A stretch of DNA of 64,000 nt, taken from contig NZ_QLMI01000001.1 of NCBI RefSeq assembly GCF_003259835.1, positions 372,001-436,000 of the forward strand, read 5' to 3'. Below the pieces are notes generated by a model that saw nothing but the letters and a program-made list of their open reading frames with translations, made no database searches and was not told the DNA's origin. Shown here piece by piece: positions 27,047 to 35,167 of the stretch. The position numbers and the translations under genes are program-made. The DNA comes from Flavobacterium aquaticum. GTDB taxonomy: Bacteria > Bacteroidota > Bacteroidia > Flavobacteriales > Flavobacteriaceae. Every line of letters begins with the position of its first letter. Positions within the stretch are counted from its first letter, which is position 1.

Positions 27047-27472
27047 ATGATGTTTGATAGAGAAAAAATGCTTCAATTGTGTAACGATTGGAGCAAAAAT
27101 ACTTTAATGAATACCTTAGATATTGTTTTCACCGATGCTGGAGAAGATTTTTTAACCGCTACAATGCCTGTGAATCCAAGAGTACATCAACCAATGGGAT
27201 TATTGCATGGTGGAGCTTCTGTCGCTTTGGCAGAAAGTGTTGGAAGTGCCGCTTCATTAATGTTTGTAAATCCCGAAAAACAAGAAGTTCGTGGAATTGA
27301 AATTTCAGCAAATCATTTAAAAAGTAAACGCGAAGGAATGGTTACCGCTACTGCAAAAATTGTTCATAAAGGAGCAAGTCTACATTTGTGGGAAATTAGA
27401 ATTGTTGATGAGCAAGGAAAGTTAATTTCATTGTGTAAATTGACAAATATGATACTTTCAAGAAGACAATAA
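27047..27472 (+). CDS. Hotdog-fold thioesterase, candidate DHNA-CoA hydrolase
   Basis: A 141-residue PaaI/YdiI-type hotdog thioesterase. The catalytic stretch LLHGGASVALAESVGS has the glutamate nucleophile/base position of YdiI-like enzymes. Its stop codon overlaps the ATG of the isochorismate synthase gene (TAATG), which strongly suggests a menaquinone role: hydrolysis of 1,4-dihydroxy-2-naphthoyl-CoA. That role is inferred from context. I prefer ATG 27047 or 27050; ATG 27020 would add nine residues. Confidence 0.82.
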   Translation: MMFDREKMLQLCNDWSKNTLMNTLDIVFTDAGEDFLTATMPVNPRVHQPMGLLHGGASVALAESVGSAASLMFVNPEKQEVRGIEISANHLKSKREGMVTATAKIVHKGASLHLWEIRIVDEQGKLISLCKLTNMILSRRQ

Positions 27473-28500
27473 TGCAAGTTTTCGAAGAAATACAAGCTTT
27501 ATTATTGCAACATAAACCGTTTGTGTGTTATGTCAAACCAAATGAAGCAGTTTGGAATTTACTCGTACAACAAACAGATGAAATTATTGAATTTTCCAAT
27601 CAAGCTGGATTTGTTTTTATGCCTTTTCATGAAGGAAAACAATTGGTAATTCCGTTTGAAGGGAATAATTTTTCGCAAGGGAATCTTGAAAATTTAGAAA
27701 AGAAACCAACTGAAAGTTTCACTTCTGAAAGTAATCAAAAAGAAGCTTTCGAGAATTTAGTTTCTAAAGGAGTTTCAACCATTCAACAAGGTAAATTTGA
27801 TAAAGTAGTTTTGTCTCGAAAAATAGTTTTGAAGGAACAAATCGCTATTGTTGAAACCTTTCAGAACTTGATTTCGACTTATCCAACGGCTTTTCGCTAT
27901 TTGTTTTTTCATCCCAAAATTGGTTTATGGATGGGAGCAACGCCTGAGCAATTGGTAAAAATCAATCAAAATCAGTTTGAAACTGTCGCTTTGGCAGGAA
28001 CGCAATTGTATTCCGAAAATGTAATTTGGGCAACCAAAGAAATCGAAGAACAACAATTTGTAACCGATTATATTGTAACTAAAGTAAAGGATAAAGTAAA
28101 TAACCTTATTGTTTCTGATGCTAAAACAGTTAGTGCTGGAAATTTAGCACATTTAAAATCATTTATTTCAGGTGAATTAACTGCTGATTTTCAAGCGAAT
28201 GATTTGATTAAAGCGTTACATCCAACACCAGCGGTTTGTGGTTTACCCAAAGAAAAAGCCATCGATTTTATTCTGAAAAATGAAGGTTATAATCGAAAAT
28301 ATTACGCGGGTTTTTTAGGTGAATACAATAAAGACAATCAAACCGATTTATTCGTAAATTTACGCTGTTTAGAAGTAGAAAATGATGTTGTGAATATTTA
28401 CGTAGGCTGTGGCATTACAAAAGACAGTAATTCTGAAAAGGAATTCTTCGAAACGGAAAACAAGTCGATGACGATGCGAAATATTTTAGTTTCAAAATAA
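27472..28500 (+). CDS. menF: Isochorismate synthase
   Basis: Converts chorismate to isochorismate, the entry to menaquinone (or to catechol siderophores). A 342-residue chorismate-binding enzyme with KVVLSRKIVL, HPKIGLWMGATPEQL, LAGTQ, LHPTPAVCGLPKEKA and YAGFLGEY, all in the conserved C-terminal catalytic order. No siderophore genes are near and the preceding gene looks like DHNA-CoA thioesterase, so MenF rather than EntC is likely. Confidence 0.92.
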   Translation: MQVFEEIQALLLQHKPFVCYVKPNEAVWNLLVQQTDEIIEFSNQAGFVFMPFHEGKQLVIPFEGNNFSQGNLENLEKKPTESFTSESNQKEAFENLVSKGVSTIQQGKFDKVVLSRKIVLKEQIAIVETFQNLISTYPTAFRYLFFHPKIGLWMGATPEQLVKINQNQFETVALAGTQLYSENVIWATKEIEEQQFVTDYIVTKVKDKVNNLIVSDAKTVSAGNLAHLKSFISGELTADFQANDLIKALHPTPAVCGLPKEKAIDFILKNEGYNRKYYAGFLGEYNKDNQTDLFVNLRCLEVENDVVNIYVGCGITKDSNSEKEFFETENKSMTMRNILVSK

Positions 28501-28504
28501 AATT

Positions 28505-28634
28505 GAAACACATAGGCACATAAAAAATTTTAAAGGGCATTGTATTTTAAATAGTTCGCATAGAAATCTATGTAAACTATGTAGAGTGAAACGACTAAAA
28601 TAAACACAAAGAAAATCTATGATTCTATGTGTTT
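28505..28634. repeat. Palindromic intergenic repeat, copy C
   Basis: The left arm AAACACATAGGCACATA and right arm TCTATGATTCTATGTGTTT bound a 130-bp element. The right half aligns with copy A. It ends 21 bases before the bshB1 start codon. Confidence 0.75.
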
Positions 28635-28655
28635 AAAAAAAATAAAAGTTTAAAA

Positions 28656-29372
28656 ATGAAATTAGACATATTAGCTTTTGGAGCGCATCCAGACGATGTA
28701 GAATTAGGTTGTAGCGGCACGATTGCCAAAGAAGTTAGCCTTGGAAAGAAAGTCGGGATTATCGATTTAACTCGTGGCGAATTAGGAACACGTGGTTCGG
28801 TAGAAATTCGTAATTCGGAATCGGCTAAGGCTTCTGAGATTTTAGGAGTTGTGGTGCGTGAGAATTTAGATATGCGTGATGGTTTTTTCGTAAATGATGA
28901 AGCACATCAATTGAAAGTAATCGAAATGATTCGCAAATACCAACCTGAAATCGTGTTGTGCAACGCTATTACTGATAGACACATTGACCACGGAAAAGGA
29001 AGTAAATTAGTTAGCGATGCTTGTTTTTTATCAGGTTTACGACAAATTAAAACCGAGTTGAATGGAGAAGCGCAAGAAGCGTGGCGACCAAAAGTAGTCT
29101 ACCATTATATTCAATGGCAAAATATTGAACCTGATTTTGTGGTAGATATTTCGGGATTTATGGATAAAAAAATGGAATCTGTCTTGGCTTATGGTTCGCA
29201 GTTTTATGATCCAAATTCAAAAGAACCGGTTTCTCCAATTACTTCAAAAAACTTTTTAGATAGTGTAAAATATCGTGCTCAAGACCTTGGAAGGCTTGTT
29301 GGAGTAGAATATGCTGAAGGTTTTACTACTGAAAGATATTTGGCTGTCAATAGCTTAGGAGATTTGAAATAA
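28656..29372 (+). CDS. bshB1: Bacillithiol biosynthesis deacetylase BshB1
   Basis: Zinc-dependent LmbE/PIG-L deacetylase that makes glucosaminyl-malate in bacillithiol synthesis. A 238-residue protein with the metal motif GAHPDDVELGCSGTI (residues 7-21) and the later histidine stretch DRHIDHGKG. Strings such as RGELGTRGS and YGSQFYDP are typical of BshB1. I use ATG 28656; an upstream in-frame GTG (28629) lies inside the palindromic repeat. Confidence 0.93.
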   Translation: MKLDILAFGAHPDDVELGCSGTIAKEVSLGKKVGIIDLTRGELGTRGSVEIRNSESAKASEILGVVVRENLDMRDGFFVNDEAHQLKVIEMIRKYQPEIVLCNAITDRHIDHGKGSKLVSDACFLSGLRQIKTELNGEAQEAWRPKVVYHYIQWQNIEPDFVVDISGFMDKKMESVLAYGSQFYDPNSKEPVSPITSKNFLDSVKYRAQDLGRLVGVEYAEGFTTERYLAVNSLGDLK

Positions 29373-29399
29373 AATTGTAGTAAAAAAGTAAAAAAAATC

Positions 29400-29430
29400 T
29401 TTGCAAGATAGAAGTAAACCCCTATATTTG
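29400..29430 (+). promoter_or_regulatory. tRNA-His promoter (TTTG-N19-TATATTTG)
   Basis: TTTG at 29400-29403, exactly 19 bases, TATATTTG at 29423-29430, 16 bases before the tRNA. It has the same boxes and spacing as the tRNA-Arg promoter. Confidence 0.85.
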
Positions 29431-29446
29431 CACTCGCAAAACAAAT

Positions 29447-29521
<75 letters not shown>

Positions 29522-29532
29522 CTTAACATTGG

Positions 29533-29562
29533 AAAGCCCTGAAGTAATTCAGGGCTTTTTTT
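29533..29562 (+). terminator. Intrinsic terminator of tRNA-His
   Basis: AAAGCCCTGA and TCAGGGCTTT with a 6-base loop, followed by T5. Starts 12 bases after the tRNA. Confidence 0.9.
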
Positions 29563-29579
29563 ATTCCACAAACTTTCCT

Positions 29580-30506
29580 TTAAATCGAAGTATCAATTTT
29601 ATAAGTCATTGTAAGTGTCAATACATATTGAATACCGACTTCTGTTTGGTTGGGATTGATGACTTTGTCAAAACCAGCACTGGAAATTCCGTCGTAGTAG
29701 AAGGTTTTGTTTTTTCGGGCGATTTTCTTTAGGTATTGGTTGCGGTTGTTGTAATTGGTTTCAATTTCTGCCGATTCAAAAGCTTGGTACATTTTGTATT
29801 GTGTTTTTGGGAAAACCGTTGCAAATTCTTCAGTAGCGCTTGGTGTTCCAATTACTCGCTTTCCAAACGATTTCATGTATCTGATTTTTTTTGCTTCGGC
29901 TAAAACCAAAGCTTCATCAAAAAGCGAATTGTGAATCGCATTGGTATCATTATTAAAATATTCGACTTTTATAATATCGTGAATTTCAAAATCGGAAGCT
30001 ATCGCAATTAATTTTTCCAAACTATTAGCATTGGAAGTAGTAATAATGATGTTCTTTTTGATTTCAAAACCTTTGTCAATTTGCTGTGCAGTTTCTAAAT
30101 TGGCATTGAAATCATAAATTTTGGTTTGCGAAATAAAATCGATGTAGCAGTTTTCTTTTTTGATTCCCAACGCTTTTATTTTGTCTAAAAAGCCATCAAT
30201 TCGGGTATTTATTTTTTTACTGCAACCCGAAACGGTTTCGTCTTCTTGATTTAATCCTAATGTAATGACAAATCCATCGGCTTTTTTATTAAGTAGCATT
30301 TTTACAGTAACGGTTAAATGATTGTCGTTGATAGAAACAACCGTGTTATTGGGCAAACCATTCTGATTGTAATTGTTCTCGTTGTAGCGATTATTTCCAT
30401 AAATTTGATTGCCGCTAATTTGAGCTTGAGCCACACTAAATGTCAATACTAAAGCTACAATAATCCATTTGATTTTTCCATTTAAATAAGAAACTTGTGT
30501 TTTCAT
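29580..30506 (-). CDS. Periplasmic SIMPL-domain (DUF541) protein
   Basis: A 308-residue secreted protein. After a slightly long basic start, the hydrophobic segment WIIVALVLTFSVAQAQ acts as signal peptide with the common QAQ cut. An asparagine-rich linker follows, then the SIMPL/DUF541 domain with the usual beta-alpha pattern, ending near the C-terminus (FDKVINPNQTEVGIQYVLTLTMTYKI). The family is periplasmic or outer-membrane and poorly understood. It is divergent from the gene at 30667. Confidence 0.75.
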   Translation of the reverse strand: MKTQVSYLNGKIKWIIVALVLTFSVAQAQISGNQIYGNNRYNENNYNQNGLPNNTVVSINDNHLTVTVKMLLNKKADGFVITLGLNQEDETVSGCSKKINTRIDGFLDKIKALGIKKENCYIDFISQTKIYDFNANLETAQQIDKGFEIKKNIIITTSNANSLEKLIAIASDFEIHDIIKVEYFNNDTNAIHNSLFDEALVLAEAKKIRYMKSFGKRVIGTPSATEEFATVFPKTQYKMYQAFESAEIETNYNNRNQYLKKIARKNKTFYYDGISSAGFDKVINPNQTEVGIQYVLTLTMTYKIDTSI

Positions 30507-30646
30507 AATTTTATATTTTTAATGATTTGATGGCAATAGTACTTTCGAAAAAAGAAAAACGTTTGGCAAAATCACTATCCATTATCTGTAAAGATTTTTC
30601 GCTACATTTACAGTGGTTTTACAGTAAATAAAAATTCGTAATCAGT

Positions 30647-30654
30647 TACTTTTG
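30647..30654 (+). promoter_or_regulatory. -7 box (TAnnTTTG) before the 30667 gene
   Basis: TACTTTTG, 12 bases before the ATG at 30667. No good -33 box is seen at the right distance. Confidence 0.4.
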
Positions 30655-30666
30655 ACCCAAATAAAC

Positions 30667-31566
30667 ATGAATCCATTAGACGTATTTTATAAACTTAAAA
30701 ACGATGTGCTTTTGACCTATCAGAAGCAGTATCCTTATTTTGAGGGAAATTGGAAAACGTTTAGTTCGCAAGACATTCAAAATTTAATCGATTTGATTGC
30801 CGTTCAAGTAAAACAAACCGTGAGCGAAAAATGGATTTACACGCATTTGAAAGTCGAAACCAACGATAAATTGCCGAGAAAAGATATGTTGGATATTTTA
30901 TCGCAATTGGTTGGTTATTCGGGTTGGGATGAATATGTGTTTAAATGGAAACAAGAAGTGGTTCCGATTGTAGCTCAACCAAAACGAAATAATAAGGTTG
31001 TTTTCAGTGTTGGATTTATAGGTTTGTTTTTGATGGGGATTTTTATTTATAGCTATTTGAATAGGGAAGAAGTACAAACCATTCCCGTTAAAAATGCTTT
31101 TACCGAAGAACAAATCAATAGTGAAGAGGTGAAAGCGGTAATGATTGAAAATGATGTTGAAACACCAATTGAAATTGTAGATTCAAAAATTCAAATTACG
31201 GCAAAGGAAAGTGCTAAAATTGTTTTGAAAAGTCCGTATTATAAAGATAAAACGGTTGTTTTAGGAAAGGAAAATCCAAACGAAATCAACTTACAGCCTG
31301 ATGATTATGCGATGATGTTGAAAGGTTTTATGAAATCAGATATTAAAGATTGGGAAACCCGAAAAGAGCAATTGCAAAAGATTTTAGCCGACGATTTAGA
31401 AGTTTTGGTGATGTTGAAAAATGATTTGGGAATTGAATATTTCAACAAACAAGAGTTTTCAGAAAAGTTGATTGTTCCAAGTGTTGCTTTGAAGCGAATG
31501 AAAGTGATTGACATTCAAAGTAATGACAAGAATGAGATTAAATTTATACGAATTATACAAGAATAA
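30667..31566 (+). CDS. Single-pass membrane protein of unknown function
   Basis: A 299-residue protein: soluble N-terminal domain of about 105 residues (perhaps cytoplasmic, with VGYSGWDEYVFKWKQE), one membrane helix near residues 110-132 (VGFIGLFLMGIFIYSYL), then a C-terminal outer domain. I chose ATG 30667; the frame could also start at TTG 30652. The architecture (cytoplasmic domain, helix, extracytoplasmic domain) could be a sensor or anti-sigma-like protein, but no known domain is visible. Confidence 0.65.
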   Translation: MNPLDVFYKLKNDVLLTYQKQYPYFEGNWKTFSSQDIQNLIDLIAVQVKQTVSEKWIYTHLKVETNDKLPRKDMLDILSQLVGYSGWDEYVFKWKQEVVPIVAQPKRNNKVVFSVGFIGLFLMGIFIYSYLNREEVQTIPVKNAFTEEQINSEEVKAVMIENDVETPIEIVDSKIQITAKESAKIVLKSPYYKDKTVVLGKENPNEINLQPDDYAMMLKGFMKSDIKDWETRKEQLQKILADDLEVLVMLKNDLGIEYFNKQEFSEKLIVPSVALKRMKVIDIQSNDKNEIKFIRIIQE

Positions 31567-31569
31567 TTT

Positions 31570-31685
31570 TTAAACACATAGAAACATAGTTTTGTTTTGA
31601 AAGGGTTTGAGACGTTTCACTTTTTTGAGTTTACATAGCTATGAACAACTCAAATAAGTTATTTTCTATGTTTCTATGTGGTTTA
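31570..31685. repeat. Palindromic intergenic repeat, copy D
   Basis: TTAAACACATAGAAACATAG (31570-31589) and CTATGTTTCTATGTGGTTTA mark a 116-bp element with inner words ACATAG and CTATG. It ends 11 bases before the start codon at 31697. Confidence 0.8.
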
Positions 31686-31696
31686 TACTGAATATT

Positions 31697-32239
31697 ATGA
31701 TAAGAAGAAGTTGTATTTTTATGTTTTTATTATTTACATTTTCCGTGTTCGGACAAAATGTGAATACGCCTGCTTCAACTGCAATAAAAGCAAATTTTAC
31801 AATGGCTTCGGTAAAAGCATACCAGGAAAGCGCGACATTAAAAGTGGAAGATTATTACCAATATCTGACTTTATTATCAAGTGAAACCACATCTGAAACT
31901 TTAAAAGCCGAAATTAAAATGAGTATTTTTCGATTATTTGAAAGCGAAAAAGAAATGGTTATCGATTTTACTTCAACTGAAAATACTGCTATTTCATTAA
32001 ATGAATTGATTAAAAAAATCACGAATAAGAACTTTTCATTTTTGGTTGCCAATTTTGAGAATTCAATAGTAGGATCTGACTATTGGACAACACAATACCA
32101 ACTTATCGTTACACAAAACAAAATTCCAATGGAATTTCAATATTATCAAAAAATTGGGTTTAAGCCCGTTGTAAAATCTTTTGGTACCACCAAAAAAGAA
32201 GTTTGGACCTTGTTTTTAGGAGAAGTTACGTTGCCATAG
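31697..32239 (+). CDS. Secreted protein of unknown function
   Basis: A 180-residue protein. ATG 31697 gives a signal peptide (IRRSCIFMFLLFTFSVFGQ); the longer frame from 31676 begins inside repeat copy D and is unlikely. The mature part is mixed alpha/beta with no cysteines and no motif I recognise. It follows the membrane-protein gene on the same strand and has its own terminator. Confidence 0.65.
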   Translation: MIRRSCIFMFLLFTFSVFGQNVNTPASTAIKANFTMASVKAYQESATLKVEDYYQYLTLLSSETTSETLKAEIKMSIFRLFESEKEMVIDFTSTENTAISLNELIKKITNKNFSFLVANFENSIVGSDYWTTQYQLIVTQNKIPMEFQYYQKIGFKPVVKSFGTTKKEVWTLFLGEVTLP

Positions 32240-32250
32240 ATATAAATTAT

Positions 32251-32284
32251 AAAAGCAGCTATTACAAGAACGGCTGCTTTTATT
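32251..32284 (+). terminator. Intrinsic terminator
   Basis: AAAGCAGC and GCTGCTTT with a 13-base loop and a short T run, after the secreted-protein gene. Confidence 0.75.
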
Positions 32285-32310
32285 AAAAATGATATAGATA
32301 TGTGTGTAGG

Positions 32311-34218
32311 TTACATTTTTAGTACGATAAATTCGCTTCGTCTATTTTTTTGATGTTCTGCTTCGCTACACGGAACGTCGTCTGAACAATTGTTTACCAA
32401 TTGTGTTTCTCCATATCCTTTTGCTGTTAATCTGTTTCGGTTGATACCGTTTTTAACCATAAATTCTAAAGTAGATTTTGCTCTTCTGTCTGACAACAAT
32501 TCGTTGTATTTGTGTGTTTGTCTACTATCGGTATGCGAACGAATATCAATTGTCATGCTAGGATATTGGTTCATAACGGCAATAATTTTTTCTAAATCTT
32601 CTGCAGCATCTGGTCTTATGTTCCATTTATCTAAATCGAAATAAATAATGCTCACACCAAGTATTTTACCTAAATCGGTTCCTACTTCAACTGGGAAAAT
32701 ATTTCGTTTTAATTCAATGTCTAATTTAGATTCACCAGTTTTGGTTACGGGGCCAAAGGGTTTTTCATTCGTTTCATATTCTTCTTTTGATGCTCTTACG
32801 TAATATTTTTTATTACATTCAATTTTAAAGGAATAGGCACCTTTTTCTGAAGCAGTAGTTTCACTAATTTGATTCATTTTATCATCAAACAATATCACTT
32901 TAGCATTTGGTAGAATTTCTTTTGTATCTACATCGGTTATTAAACCTGATAAAGTATGTGTACAAACGGTAAAGGTATAAATATCATCATAACCGCTGCC
33001 GCCATCTCTGTTGGATGAGAAAAATCCTAAACCATCTTTGTTAGTAACGTAACCAAAATCATCCATTTGACTATTTAATGGTTTTCCAACATTAACAGGT
33101 TTTTCAAAAGAATTGTTAGCTGATTTTGCTTCAAAAATATCTAAACCACCAAGTCCTGGATGACCATCTGATGCAAAAAACAAATTGTTATCAGCATCAA
33201 CAAATGGGAATGTTTCTCTTCCTTCTGTATTGATAGTTGGACCTAAATTTTCAGGTGAACCAAAATTACCATTAGAATCAATAGACACTTTGTACAAATC
33301 AGAATTTCCAAAACTTCCTGGCATATCCGAAGCAAAATACATGGTTTTCTCATCTGGACTCAACGTTGGATGTGCTGTTTTGTAATTATCATTTGAAAAA
33401 GGAACTTCTTTTATATTCGTCCATTCGCCATTGACCAATTCGGCTTTGTAAATTTTTTCCATGATAACTTTGTCATCACTTTTACGTTTTTTACCGTCGT
33501 TGTAATTGTTTCGGGTAAAATACATGGTTTTTCCATCTTTTGTAAAAACAGGTGAGGACTCGTTATATTTGGTATTCACGGTTTTAGAAAAGTTTTCTAC
33601 GCTTCCTAATTTTCCTTGATTATCAATCGAAGCAACGAATAAATCAGTAAAGTTTTGCTTGGTCCAATCGTGAATTTTCGAATACTGATTGCCTTCGCTT
33701 CTTGAAGAAGTAAATACAATTTGTTTTCCAAAAAATGTTGGTCCATAGTCAAAAAACTCTGAATTTACATCGGTTTTATCCATGGTGTATTTTCCAGAAA
33801 CGGCATCAATGTCAGTTAAGTAATCTTTGTTCTCTTGAAATAATTTGGCTCTAGTATCGTTTGTTTTTTGAGCAAATAATTCCATATACTGATTTGATTT
33901 TTCGTAATTACCTTCTGCTTTTAAGGCTTGAGCATATCTAAAATAATACTCTGAATCTACTTCTTGATTTAGGGCAAAAAGTTCGCCATACCATTTAGAT
34001 GCTTTATCTAATTCTCCATTGAAATAGTAAGCATTTCCTAATTTTTCAAATAATTCAGCAGATTTGTATCCTTTTTCGGCCACTTTCTCATAAATTTCGA
34101 TTGCGTCTATATAGGAGTATTTGTCGTATTTTTTGTCTGCTTTGTTTAGCTTAGACCCTTGTGCAGAAGCACCAATTGTGATGCTTAAGACGAATACTAG
34201 TGTGTATAATGTTTTCAT
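32311..34218 (-). CDS. OmpA-family protein with TPR and PD40 repeats
   Basis: A 635-residue outer-membrane-associated protein. Signal peptide (ITIGASAQ), TPR helices (about residues 25-130), PD40/WD40-like propeller repeats (SPDEKTMYFASDMPG, KDGKTMYFTRNNY), a carboxypeptidase-regulatory-like beta domain near 415-500, and a C-terminal OmpA peptidoglycan-binding domain (IYFDLDKWNIRPDA, SHTDSRQ, NRLTAKGYGE). In Bacteroidota this type regularly accompanies PorP/SprF and CHU_C-tailed adhesin genes, as here, and probably tethers the surface complex to peptidoglycan. Confidence 0.9.
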   Translation of the reverse strand: MKTLYTLVFVLSITIGASAQGSKLNKADKKYDKYSYIDAIEIYEKVAEKGYKSAELFEKLGNAYYFNGELDKASKWYGELFALNQEVDSEYYFRYAQALKAEGNYEKSNQYMELFAQKTNDTRAKLFQENKDYLTDIDAVSGKYTMDKTDVNSEFFDYGPTFFGKQIVFTSSRSEGNQYSKIHDWTKQNFTDLFVASIDNQGKLGSVENFSKTVNTKYNESSPVFTKDGKTMYFTRNNYNDGKKRKSDDKVIMEKIYKAELVNGEWTNIKEVPFSNDNYKTAHPTLSPDEKTMYFASDMPGSFGNSDLYKVSIDSNGNFGSPENLGPTINTEGRETFPFVDADNNLFFASDGHPGLGGLDIFEAKSANNSFEKPVNVGKPLNSQMDDFGYVTNKDGLGFFSSNRDGGSGYDDIYTFTVCTHTLSGLITDVDTKEILPNAKVILFDDKMNQISETTASEKGAYSFKIECNKKYYVRASKEEYETNEKPFGPVTKTGESKLDIELKRNIFPVEVGTDLGKILGVSIIYFDLDKWNIRPDAAEDLEKIIAVMNQYPSMTIDIRSHTDSRQTHKYNELLSDRRAKSTLEFMVKNGINRNRLTAKGYGETQLVNNCSDDVPCSEAEHQKNRRSEFIVLKM

Positions 34219-34229
34219 AATCGGAAAAT

Positions 34230-35138
34230 TTAAAAGAATCTAGGTGCTGAAACTCTACTTCTGTTGAAAAACTCATAGCGTAGGAAAATCTCGTGAGAAC
34301 CTGAATTGTAGTTAGCAAGTTTAGTTGTCTCTAAATCATAACCATATCCAATAAACCAAGAATCTGAAATTTGAAATCCAGCTAATGCACTCACGGAAGC
34401 ATCCCATCTATAAGCCGCACCTAATGTTAGTTTGTCGAAGAATAAGAAATTCGCAGTAACGTCAGCTTGCAGAGGAGCACCTTCTACAATTTTACTTAAA
34501 AGAGCAGGTTTAAAATCGATGTTTTCACTTAATGTAAATACATGTCCTGCAATAAAATAGAAGTGCATTTTTTCTTTTGTAATTTCAATATTGTTGTCAT
34601 TATATCGATACGATTCGAAAAAGCTTGGTACTGATAATCCAAAATAAGTTTTATCTGAAAATAGATATAATCCAGCTCCTACATTTGGAGAAAATTCGGT
34701 ATCCATGTTTTGAAATTGTGGGTCTGTTGGGTCAAAAACTCTAAGTTTGTTTACATCTAATTGAAACAAATTAGCGGTTCCTTTTAAACCTAATGACAAT
34801 TTATAATTTTCAGAAACTTGAATAAAATAAGCCAAATCTACCGAAAATTCATTTTCAGAAACGGGACCGATTTCATCATTGACAAAATTTAATCCTACTC
34901 CAAAATTAGAATCTCCCACAGGCATATTTATAGAAAAATTATTAGTTACTGGCGCTCCGTCTAATCCAACCCACTGATTTCTATGCAATAAAAAAGCGGT
35001 GATTGTTTCCCTAGAACCCGCATAAGCAGGGTTAACTAAAGGAGTATTGTACATATATTGAGTATATTGAGAATCCTGTTGAGAATAGCACATACTTTGT
35101 AAAATGAATGCACAAATTATAGTTAAAATCGTTTTCAT
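34230..35138 (-). CDS. PorP/SprF-family T9SS outer-membrane protein
   Basis: A 302-residue beta-barrel protein with a signal peptide and the family opening QDSQYTQYMYNTPLVNPAYAGS. SprF is needed for secretion of the gliding adhesin SprB, and its paralogs each sit next to a large adhesin whose C-terminus is a type B (CHU_C) sorting signal. That is the arrangement here: adhesin upstream (29-base gap), this gene, then the OmpA protein 11 bases on. Its job is probably export or attachment of the adhesin at 35168-40741. Confidence 0.93.
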   Translation of the reverse strand: MKTILTIICAFILQSMCYSQQDSQYTQYMYNTPLVNPAYAGSRETITAFLLHRNQWVGLDGAPVTNNFSINMPVGDSNFGVGLNFVNDEIGPVSENEFSVDLAYFIQVSENYKLSLGLKGTANLFQLDVNKLRVFDPTDPQFQNMDTEFSPNVGAGLYLFSDKTYFGLSVPSFFESYRYNDNNIEITKEKMHFYFIAGHVFTLSENIDFKPALLSKIVEGAPLQADVTANFLFFDKLTLGAAYRWDASVSALAGFQISDSWFIGYGYDLETTKLANYNSGSHEIFLRYEFFNRSRVSAPRFF

Positions 35139-35167
35139 CTTGTTCGTATTTAAGTTGCTTTAATCTA

